DNA of 64,000 nt from Terriglobales bacterium (GTDB lineage Bacteria > Acidobacteriota > Terriglobia > Terriglobales > Acidobacteriaceae): the NCBI GenBank assembly GCA_035487355.1, contig DATHMF010000116.1, forward strand, positions 29,497 to 93,496, given 5' to 3'. Each line of letters opens with the position of its first letter. The stretch's first letter is position 1. Position numbers and translations under genes: made by a program. Positions 57,728-64,000 of this stretch are shown here, piece by piece. Under the pieces are notes generated by a model, which saw only the letters and a program-made list of their open reading frames with translations, made no database searches and was not told the origin of the DNA.

Positions 57728-59062
57728 ATGCCGAATCTGTCGCTTTTGAACGCGCTCGCCCAGTCCTTTCTGGCTGGCGAACAGAACGTCGAGCAGGTCA
57801 TTGCTCGTGGCAGCCGGACTCTGGGCAAGCCCTGGCGCTGGCTTCGTCCCCTTGCGAAGCGCTACGTCGAGATCTTTGCCAGCGGGAGACGTCCTCGTCC
57901 CCGGCACCGCGATGTGGTTGTGTTTCTTCTTCACGACCGCGGCATGGCACAGGTGCAGTCGAAATACTTCCGCGAATTGTTCGTGCAGCAACGGCTGACC
58001 GAGCCGCAGCAGATGCAGCCGGTTGCGGCGGCAAAGATGTGGGACGTTCCAGCCATCGAGTCTTTCGGGGCCCTGGCCGAGTGGCTTGGGCTCACTCCCA
58101 GCGAATTGCAGTGGTTCGCCGATCTCAAGGGACTCGGATACAGGAAAAGCAGCCAGCAACTAAGGCACTATCACTACCAAGTCTTGGTCAAGCGCTCCGG
58201 CAACATTCGATTGATTGAAGCACCGAAGCCACGTTTGAAAGAACTGCAACGACAGATTCTGTCCGCAATTCTTGAAAAGATCCCGCCCCATCCTGCCGCG
58301 CAAGGCTTCCTCAAAGGACGCTCCATCAAGACGTTCGTGGCCCCCCACGTGGGCCGGCGCGTTGTCTTGCGAATGGACTTGCGGGATTTTTTCCCTACCT
58401 TCGGCGGGGCAAGGATTCAAACCTTATTTCGCACCATGGGCTATCCCGAATCGGTTGCCGATCTGCTTGGGGGCATTTGCACGAACGCCGCGCCACGCAG
58501 CGCGTGGAAAAAGCCTGCCTTCGATGTTGATCCTGGTCACCTGTGGGAAGCGCGGGCCCTGTATACCCGGCCGCATTTGCCGCAAGGCGCGCCTACATCG
58601 CCGGCACTCGCTAATCTTTGCTCTTACCGGATTGATTGCCGCCTCGCTGGCTTGGCGAAATCGGTTAGCGCTAAGTACACGCGTTACGCCGATGATCTTG
58701 CCTTTTCCGGCAGTGAAACATTGGAACGCTGCGTAGAGAGGTTCTCAACCCAAGTCGCTGCAATTTTGCTCGAAGAGGGTTTCGCCGTACATCATCGTAA
58801 GACACGCATCATGCGCCAGGGTGTGCGCCAGCATTTGGCGGGCCTCGTCGCCAATCAGCACCTGAACGTTATCCGGGCCGATTTTGATCGCTTCAAAGCA
58901 ATACTGACGAACTGTGTTCGGCTCGGTCCTGAGAGCCAGAACCGCGAGGCTCATCCTCACTTTCGTTCACACCTCGAAGGCCGAGTGGGCTTCGTGGAGA
59001 TGATCAACCCGGTCAAAGGAAAACGCCTTCGCGCAATATTCGAGCAGATTCAGTGGAAGTAG
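57728..59062 (+). CDS. Retron-like reverse transcriptase
   Basis: 444 residues from the ATG at 57728, 36 nt after the candidate RNA. The longer frame (to 57449) would read through the RNA and a REP hairpin; an in-frame ATG at 57626 also lies inside the RNA. Residues 1-160 are an N-terminal region resembling that of long retron RTs (SRTLGKPWRWLRPLAKRYVE; LAEWLGLTPSELQWFADLKG). The palm has RMDLRDFFPTF (Asp217), LPQGAPTSPALANL (284 on) and YADDLAFSG (320-328), so the catalytic triad is intact. The retron NAxxH motif reads FVAPH (203-207) and VTG reads LAG (370-372). No maturase, endonuclease or protease domain is present. No obvious effector gene is adjacent. Confidence 0.9.
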   Translation: MPNLSLLNALAQSFLAGEQNVEQVIARGSRTLGKPWRWLRPLAKRYVEIFASGRRPRPRHRDVVVFLLHDRGMAQVQSKYFRELFVQQRLTEPQQMQPVAAAKMWDVPAIESFGALAEWLGLTPSELQWFADLKGLGYRKSSQQLRHYHYQVLVKRSGNIRLIEAPKPRLKELQRQILSAILEKIPPHPAAQGFLKGRSIKTFVAPHVGRRVVLRMDLRDFFPTFGGARIQTLFRTMGYPESVADLLGGICTNAAPRSAWKKPAFDVDPGHLWEARALYTRPHLPQGAPTSPALANLCSYRIDCRLAGLAKSVSAKYTRYADDLAFSGSETLERCVERFSTQVAAILLEEGFAVHHRKTRIMRQGVRQHLAGLVANQHLNVIRADFDRFKAILTNCVRLGPESQNREAHPHFRSHLEGRVGFVEMINPVKGKRLRAIFEQIQWK

Positions 59063-59094
59063 TTGCAGCGTGCACGAAAGTCTCTAAAAAGTGA

Positions 59095-59702
59095 TATCAC
59101 CGTGGCATCAAAAAGCTCGTTTCACAGCAACTGTAGGCCATAATTGTCTTTGAGGTGTGTTTTGAAGGGTGAGCCAAATGCGAGCGCCGGATGCGCGCGA
59201 GCAGTTGGCGAGGGCGCAGCGGTTTACCGCGGAGCCCTTAGATAAAAGCCGCATTCAAGAATGCGGGGGCTTTTGGCCCATCTGGTCTTTGAAAATTCGT
59301 TACCGGTAGATCGAAGCCGCAGCAGAATGCCGCCTTCTTTTCTGAGTACTGAGTACCGAGTACTGAGTACTGCACTTCCTCAGCAAGTACCCCACCCCGG
59401 CATCAATTTCAGCCGCTAGATATGCGGTGATCAGCGCTGTTTTTAGGGCTCTGACCACTAGCTGCAAGTCCCCCCACCCCGCCACGATCTGGCGAAGCCA
59501 AGCGGTGCAGGAAGCCAAGCGGTGTAGAATGATCGGCATTTCTCAAGAGCAGAATACTGCTTTGTTTTCTGAGTACCGACTACTGAGTACTGAGTACTGC
59601 ACTTCCTCAGCAAGTACCCCACCCCGGCATCAACTTTAGCCGCTGGATATGCGGTGATCAGCGCTGTTTTTAGGGCTCCAACCACTAGCAGCAAGTCCCC
59701 CC
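59095..59702. repeat. Composite intergenic repeat, copy 2, downstream of the RT gene
   Basis: The gap 59063-59795 holds no supported ORF. It contains a block related to 27469-27520 (59094-59145), the exact 29-bp repeat of 14.94 kb (59208-59236), and the palindrome CCGCATTC-AA-GAATGCGG (59249-59266). Two ~133-bp direct repeats follow, 59341-59473 and 59568-59702. Each starts with four GAGTACT-like heptads (59344-59371, 59571-59598), runs through CAGCAAGTACCCCACCCCGG and ends near GCAAGTCCCCC. Homologous pieces occur in the same order at 27.47-27.75 kb. Confidence 0.7.
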
Positions 59703-59795
59703 TGGCCGACGTGAGACTCCTCATCACCCGTTGTATGTGCGTTACACTCTTTGAGGTCATTCAGATGGCCATTACAGACAGGTGGAGGAATACCC

Positions 59796-60305
59796 ATGCA
59801 GGAAACGCCAGCACAATATACTCAGCGGCTGTTGAGTTACTCAGAAGGAAAAGAACCTTTAGCATTGCAGCAGACCACTCCCAAGAAGCTGTCGGCGCTG
59901 TTAAAAGGTAAGACCAAGAAACGACTCATGCGCCGGCCCGCTCCCGGCAAGTGGTCGGTTGTGGAAATCGTCGCCCATTTGGCTGATGCGGAAATAGCAA
60001 TCTCATGGCGTTTGCGCCAGATTCTCAGCAGCAATGCCATCCCAATCCAGGCCTACGATCAGGATTCATGGGCAACGACACTTGACTACGCTCACCGCGA
60101 TTCAAAGCAGTCATTGGAAGATTTTCGAGTGCTGCGGAACAGCAATGTGGCTCTGCTCAAGACCGTACCCCGCAAGTTGTGGGAGAACTACGGTATCCAC
60201 CAGGAAAGAGGAAACGAGAGCGTGGCCCACATCGTGCGGATGATTGCGGGACACGACCTGAATCACCTGCAACAAATAGAACGGATCTTAAAGGAAAAGC
60301 GTTGA
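59796..60305 (+). CDS. DinB-family four-helix metal-binding protein
   Basis: 169 residues from the ATG at 59796, with GGAGGAA 7 nt upstream. The DinB_2-type bundle shows the metal His in PGKWSVVEIVAHLADAEIAI and the pair of His in IVRMIAGHDLNHLQQIERIL, the usual three-His site. DinB/DinB_2 proteins include bacillithiol- and mycothiol-dependent transferases (BstA-like), which fits the ypdA gene elsewhere in the window, but the reaction here is unknown. Convergent with the response regulator. Confidence 0.85.
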   Translation: MQETPAQYTQRLLSYSEGKEPLALQQTTPKKLSALLKGKTKKRLMRRPAPGKWSVVEIVAHLADAEIAISWRLRQILSSNAIPIQAYDQDSWATTLDYAHRDSKQSLEDFRVLRNSNVALLKTVPRKLWENYGIHQERGNESVAHIVRMIAGHDLNHLQQIERILKEKR

Positions 60306-60316
60306 GGCCCGCCTAC

Positions 60317-60988
60317 TCATTTGGCCACAAAGACCAGTGAGTTTGTGATGGCGTGCACCGAAAGCGCGATTCGGTTTTGTACTCCCACTTTACGCATCAG
60401 TTTTGCGACGTGCGCTTTGACGGTGCGCTCGGTGATGCCCAGGGGAGCGCCGATTTCCTTATTGGATCGACCCGCGACCAGCATTTCCAGCACCTCTTTT
60501 TCGCGGTCGGTAAAAGTCACCCGGCCAGCAGGGAAGATGCGTCCCGGTGAGTTGCTCACGCGTTCAATGAACAGAGAGAGCACTCGCCGTGGCGCCCACA
60601 CCGACCCATGGTTCACCGCCCGGATCGCGTTGATAAACTCACTTGGATCCGCGGCTTCGTCAATATAACCCTTGGCCCCGCCGGCAATGGCCTTGAGGAT
60701 GTTTTCTTCATCCATCCCGGAGCCCATCACGATGACGCGCAGGTCAGGACGTGCCGCTCGCAGGGTGGCCATCGCCTCGAACAAATTGGGGCCGATATGG
60801 TTCCCGAGGAGCGCAAGATCAATGTTCTGCCGGGCGCCCATTTCCGAGAGGGAAGTAAAGGTTAGCTCTAAATCCGACGCTGAATTTAACAGGGTATGCA
60901 AACCCGCAAACCGCAACGGGTCGGTCTCGATTACAGCAATACGGATGGGCTGTCTCTTATGATTATGATTAGGAAGAGAGGTTTTCAT
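60317..60988 (-). CDS. NarL/LuxR-type response regulator with a phospho-Asp-less receiver
   Basis: 223 residues. The receiver runs from RIAVIETDPLRFAGLHTLLN, with the acidic pair Glu21/Asp23, to the Lys in IAGGAKGYIDEAADPSEFIN. At the phosphoacceptor position the sequence is DLALLGNHIGP, so Gly62 stands where Asp is expected. The C-terminal LuxR helix-turn-helix is intact: TFTDREKEVLEMLVAGRSNK, then EIGAPLGITERTVKAHVAKL and MRKVGVQNRIALSV. It is probably an atypical regulator controlled by a route other than phosphorylation. No histidine kinase gene is adjacent. Confidence 0.9.
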   Translation of the reverse strand: MKTSLPNHNHKRQPIRIAVIETDPLRFAGLHTLLNSASDLELTFTSLSEMGARQNIDLALLGNHIGPNLFEAMATLRAARPDLRVIVMGSGMDEENILKAIAGGAKGYIDEAADPSEFINAIRAVNHGSVWAPRRVLSLFIERVSNSPGRIFPAGRVTFTDREKEVLEMLVAGRSNKEIGAPLGITERTVKAHVAKLMRKVGVQNRIALSVHAITNSLVFVAK

Positions 60989-61227
60989 AACTCTCCTTGT
61001 GCAAGGTTTCTGCTTTTACAGGATTGCTTTTCAAGTGTTCCACCTTTGGGAAATACGCGTGGCGTCGTCCCATGATTCTACACAACCAGTAGGACAAGCG
61101 CTGCGGTACTAAAGGGCATGTTGGCTTGTGGTCAATGCGCAATCCGAGTTGGTAATTGGCAGCCTTTCGTCGCAACCTCGGACGATACCGAGCCAAGCTG
61201 GTCATAAAGTATGACGACTTGTGCCGT

Positions 61228-61612
61228 CTATGACGCCCGTTGCACAAACAGGCCTGAGAAGTATTGGCGGTGACGAAGGGCCACAATGCACCATAGAATC
61301 ACGACTACGATCGCCAGGGGCAGACCCTTCGGATCCATGAGCAGGTGATACAAAAAAATGTTCACAATCACAGGGCCAAGAAGCGTGAGCCCGAGCGGCA
61401 CGTAGCGATTTACCAGCAGAAGTACGCCACCTGCAACTTGAAGCGCAGATACAACGAACGCGTAATGTGATTGGAAGAGTGCGCCTATGAACTGGCCTGC
61501 CGTTCCTGAAGGCAAGGGCGGCGTAGGAAGAAAGTGCAGGAAACCATTCAGCCCAAATACCAGGAAGACCAGGCCGAGCAGAATACGTGCGATCCAAAGC
61601 CACGATTTTCAT
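61228..61612 (-). pseudogene. DoxX-like membrane protein, frameshifted just after the start codon
   Basis: The ATG at 61610-61612 has an AAGGA ribosome site but runs out of frame into a shadow ORF. Dropping one A from the AAAA run at 61606-61609 restores an in-frame protein that begins MKSWLWIARILLGLVFLVFG and continues LNGFLHFLPTPPLPSGTAGQ into the clear DoxX-like sequence FIGALFQSHYAFVVSALQVA and VNIFLYHLLMDPKGLPLAIV. It has about four transmembrane helices. The function of this DoxX subgroup is unknown. The break could be a real inactivation, a programmed slip on A4 or a sequencing error. Confidence 0.75.
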
Positions 61613-61732
61613 TACGTTTTTCCTTCCCAACACCAGGACCCCAAACATTCTACGATAACGGGCTTTTGAGGATGTGGCAGAGCGCGCTGTGCAGTCCGCC
61701 ATATTCGCACACCGAGTCCCAACTACGGTTGT

Positions 61733-62029
61733 TTACCCGCCGGCAATAGCCCCTAAGATGATCAATGGCTCCGAGCCGGACGCGACCGAGGCAGGCAGTA
61801 GGGCGTCTGGTGATTCATGCGACAGATCCTGCTCGCAGGCGAAAAACCGCAAATACGGCCGGCGCTGTTGCGTGACGTGATCGCGGATCGTCCCGCGCAG
61901 CATCGGATAGCGGGCCTCAATCGCGTCGAGGACCAAGCGCAGCGTGGCCTGGCCTTCGACCTCGATTTCCACGTCGCCGTGAACACCTGCCAGGGTTCGC
62001 AAGTGTTGCGGGAGCATAACTCGGATCAT
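61733..62029 (-). CDS. MoaD/ThiS-family ubiquitin-like protein with C-terminal Gly-Gly
   Basis: 98 residues: MIRVMLPQHLRTLAGVHGDV then EIEVEGQATLRLVLDAIEAR, then the hydrophobic C-terminal strand SEPLIILGAIAGG. The beta-grasp order and terminal di-glycine are those of sulfur-carrier proteins activated by an E1-like enzyme (MoeB/ThiF). Its ATG lies 1 bp after the stop of the BNR-propeller gene, so the two are coupled. It is not linked to moa or thi genes here. Confidence 0.85.
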   Translation of the reverse strand: MIRVMLPQHLRTLAGVHGDVEIEVEGQATLRLVLDAIEARYPMLRGTIRDHVTQQRRPYLRFFACEQDLSHESPDALLPASVASGSEPLIILGAIAGG

Positions 62030-62030
62030 A

Positions 62031-63227
62031 TTAGTTTGACCCAGACAATGTCTGGACCTCCACAGAAAGCACGGCTGGCAGATCGCGGACGATAGGGGCC
62101 CAACTGTCTCCGGCATTAGCCGACGCGTATACTTGCCCGCCTGTGGTGCCAAAATACACACCGCATTTGTCGAGCGAATCGACGGCCATCGCATCGCGCA
62201 ACACGTTGACGTAGCAATCGCTCTGCGGCAGGCCTTTGGTGAGCGCCTCCCACTCATTTCCTCCGGTGCGGCTGCGGTACACGCGCAGTTTGCCATCGGG
62301 AGGGAAGTGCTCCCCATCGCTCTTGATCGGGACCACGTAGATGGTCTCAGGCTCGTGCGCGTGAACGTCAATCACGAATCCGAAGTCGGTAGGCAGGTTG
62401 CCGCTGACCTCTTTCCACGAATCTCCGGCGTCGTCGCTGCGCATGACGTCCCAGTGCTTCTGCATGAAAAGGACACGCGGACGTGTGGGATTCATGGCGA
62501 TATGGTGGACGCAGTGGCCGACCTCAGCATTCGGGTCGGGAATGTATTGCGAATGCAGTCCACGATTGATCGGCTTCCACGTCTTGCCGCCGTCGTCGGT
62601 ACGGAAGGCGCCCGCAGCCGAGATGGCGATGAAGATGCGGCCGGGGTTGCTCGGATCGAGAATGACCGTGTGCAGGCACATGCCGCCGGCACCGGGCTGC
62701 CATTTTGGGCCTGTGCCGTGGCCGCGAAGTCCAGAGAGCTCCTGCCAGTTCTGGCCGCCGTCGGTTGAGCGAAACAAAGCGGCGTCTTCCACTCCGGCGT
62801 AGACAGTATTGGGATCGGTCAGCGATGGTTCGATATGCCAGACTCGCTTGAACTCCCACGGATGCTGGGTGCCGTCGTACCACTGATGAGTGGTAAGGGG
62901 GTTGCCGGTCTCCGTCGAGGTGTCGTACACGAACTTGTTGCTCTCGCCTTTGGGCATTCCCCCCGGCCCTGTGGTCGGTTCGCCCGGCGGTGTCCCTGGC
63001 TGCACCCAGGTTTTGCCCCCATCATCGGAGCGCTGAATAATCTGTCCGAACCATCCACTGCACTGCGACGCATAAATCCGGTTTGGGTTAACGGGCGATC
63101 CCTTGACGTGGTAGATCTCCCAACCCGCGAAATGCGGACCACTCACATCCCATTTTTCGCGCTTGCCGTCCGACGTCAGGACGAACGCGCCCTTGCGTGT
63201 GCCAACCAGTACTCGTACCTTGCTCAT
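62031..63227 (-). CDS. BNR/WD40-like beta-propeller protein (sialidase superfamily-like)
   Basis: 398 residues with no signal peptide (MSKVRVLVGTRKGAFVLTSD), so probably cytoplasmic. Asp-box repeats build a propeller: IIQRSDDGGKTWVQPG, FRSTDGGQNWQELSG, FRTDDGGKTWKPINR, MRSDDAGDSWKEVSG, YASANAGDSWAPIVR. The family is often labelled exo-alpha-sialidase, but the Arg triad of true sialidases is not evident. It is followed after 1 bp by the ThiS/MoaD-like gene; from memory this pairing recurs in other genomes, which suggests a joint, still unassigned role. Confidence 0.85.
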   Translation of the reverse strand: MSKVRVLVGTRKGAFVLTSDGKREKWDVSGPHFAGWEIYHVKGSPVNPNRIYASQCSGWFGQIIQRSDDGGKTWVQPGTPPGEPTTGPGGMPKGESNKFVYDTSTETGNPLTTHQWYDGTQHPWEFKRVWHIEPSLTDPNTVYAGVEDAALFRSTDGGQNWQELSGLRGHGTGPKWQPGAGGMCLHTVILDPSNPGRIFIAISAAGAFRTDDGGKTWKPINRGLHSQYIPDPNAEVGHCVHHIAMNPTRPRVLFMQKHWDVMRSDDAGDSWKEVSGNLPTDFGFVIDVHAHEPETIYVVPIKSDGEHFPPDGKLRVYRSRTGGNEWEALTKGLPQSDCYVNVLRDAMAVDSLDKCGVYFGTTGGQVYASANAGDSWAPIVRDLPAVLSVEVQTLSGSN

Positions 63228-63401
63228 CCTTCCTCCTTAGATTTTTGAAGATGCTCGCCGACAACCCTATCATGGCTTGTAGCGAGGGGTCTTGATGCTC
63301 GCCTTTGTTTACGTTTAACACGTAGCCTTATATATACGACGCACGACCGACGTAGAATCGACAGGTTCTGCATTTTTATTTTTGCATATCATTTCTTGTA
63401 T

Positions 63402-64000
63402 TTAAGGCTTCAAGCTGTCTAGATACCTGCACAGCGCCTCGACTGCCTGTACCATCAACTCCTGGCTCCGCGAACTCTTGCCTGTGCCCCAAATTCCCAT
63501 CTGTGATGCCACAACCAGCGCCGCTACGGCGCGCGGCAAGATGTCCTTTCTCACTTTTCCGGCCTTCATGGCATCCGTAAAGGCGTCTGTATAACACTTC
63601 CGCCACATGTTATAAAGTTTGTCGATTCGCTTGCGAAATCCTTCATCCAGCGGCGACATCTCCTGCGCCAGGTTGTTTAATGGACATCCCTGCACGAACG
63701 AGCCGCTCTTGATGTCCTCTTTGACGAATCGCCGGAAGGAACGTTTCATGTCCGCGATTGGGTTCGTCGAATCCGCTAAGGTATCAAGCCAACGCTGCTT
63801 CAGAATCGGCGCAATGATCTCGTCCACTACTGCGTAACCCAGTTCCTGCTTGCCTGAGAAGTGATGAAACAGCGCGCCTTTGGTGGTCCCTGTCACTTTT
63901 ACGATGTGATTCAGGCTCCCACCCTGGAAACCGTTCTTGTAGAACTCCGCAAATGCGGCTCCCAGGATCTTCCGTCGCGTGGCTTCCGGTGCTTTGGTCG
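63402..64000 (-). CDS. TetR-family regulator, N-terminus cut by window edge
   Basis: The C-terminus is at 63402 and the frame stays open to the right edge. The extra codons past the internal GTG at 63896 encode EATRRKILGAAFAEFYKNGF then QGGSLNHIVKVTGTTKGALF, the TetR helix-turn-helix, so only the first few residues are missing. The C-terminal ligand domain includes FVQGCPLNNLAQEMSPLDEG, typical of a TetR_C group near YbiH/AcrR-like proteins. The ligand is unknown. It is upstream of the BNR-ThiS pair on the same strand, with a 174-bp gap. Confidence 0.9.
   Translation of the reverse strand, partial: TKAPEATRRKILGAAFAEFYKNGFQGGSLNHIVKVTGTTKGALFHHFSGKQELGYAVVDEIIAPILKQRWLDTLADSTNPIADMKRSFRRFVKEDIKSGSFVQGCPLNNLAQEMSPLDEGFRKRIDKLYNMWRKCYTDAFTDAMKAGKVRKDILPRAVAALVVASQMGIWGTGKSSRSQELMVQAVEALCRYLDSLKP

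Noticed and set aside
57728..59062. Group II intron maturase or diversity-generating retroelement RT
   Set aside because: No maturase or HNH domain and no intron domain V-like hairpin seen; no template/variable repeat pair found near the gene. Motif layout fits the retron-like group better.
59341..59702. CRISPR array or tandem-repeat gene
   Set aside because: Two long copies only; the heptad tracts are short and no ORF with coding character spans them.
61202..61702. 166-codon ORF over the DoxX gene
   Set aside because: It is the frame entered from the DoxX ATG because of the extra A; the sequence is not protein-like.

Overview
The window looks like a chromosomal segment of an Acidobacteriota genome, probably class Terriglobia. 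This is inferred from the protein families, the mid-50s GC feel, the secreted BNR-propeller and S9-peptidase neighbours, and the density of short palindromic intergenic repeats; no rRNA or marker search was possible. Most of the window is housekeeping and there is no plasmid or prophage core. No tRNA, rRNA or CRISPR array was seen. Layout: 1-137 is the start of an RNase J gene running off the left edge. 385-3477 is a sensor propeller fused to a diguanylate cyclase. 3.6-9.7 kb holds a Fis-type regulator, cvpA-purC with a clear promoter and operator-like palindrome, and smc with a large acidic insert in its head. 10-16.7 kb holds a secreted protein, rimO, a TgpA-type transglutaminase, the SRP RNA, fabH and a HAD hydrolase. 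16.7-19.3 kb holds aspA and ypdA. 19.36-21.66 kb is a small block bounded by inverted 14-mers that carries a tetR gene, twin operators and two small genes. 21.7-26.7 kb holds a frataxin-like gene, ssb, lspA and ileS. 27.4-27.95 kb is a repeat-rich stretch. 28-32.9 kb is a tight four-gene iron-uptake operon: FTR1-DUF2318, two FtsX permeases, and an ATPase fused to a DtxR-type metalloregulator. 33-37 kb holds a SprT-like protein, a secreted caspase-like protein and a TPR operon. 37-45.7 kb holds uvrA, cytochrome oxidase subunits II-I-III, pdxST and a thioesterase. 45.8-57.4 kb holds a secreted sortilin-like BNR protein, an S9 peptidase, a PBP4-type carboxypeptidase, folP, an M48 protease and a GT-C glycosyltransferase. 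57.5-59.1 kb is a candidate retron, followed by repeats. 59.8-64 kb holds a DinB protein, a response regulator lacking its phospho-Asp, a frameshifted DoxX gene, a ThiS/MoaD plus BNR pair, and a TetR gene cut by the right edge. The most interesting element is the candidate retron. A retron-like reverse transcriptase (57728-59062) is preceded by a 166-nt region closed by a 16-bp inverted repeat with one G-U pair. An AGC lies at the inner end of the first arm, where the branching guanosine of known retrons sits. The RT carries substituted forms of the retron NAxxH and VTG motifs. Two further themes are the ATPase-DtxR fusion with a Fur-box-like palindrome upstream of its operon, and a family of intergenic repeats, including a composite element present at about 27.5 and 59.1 kb with a compensatory change in its palindrome.
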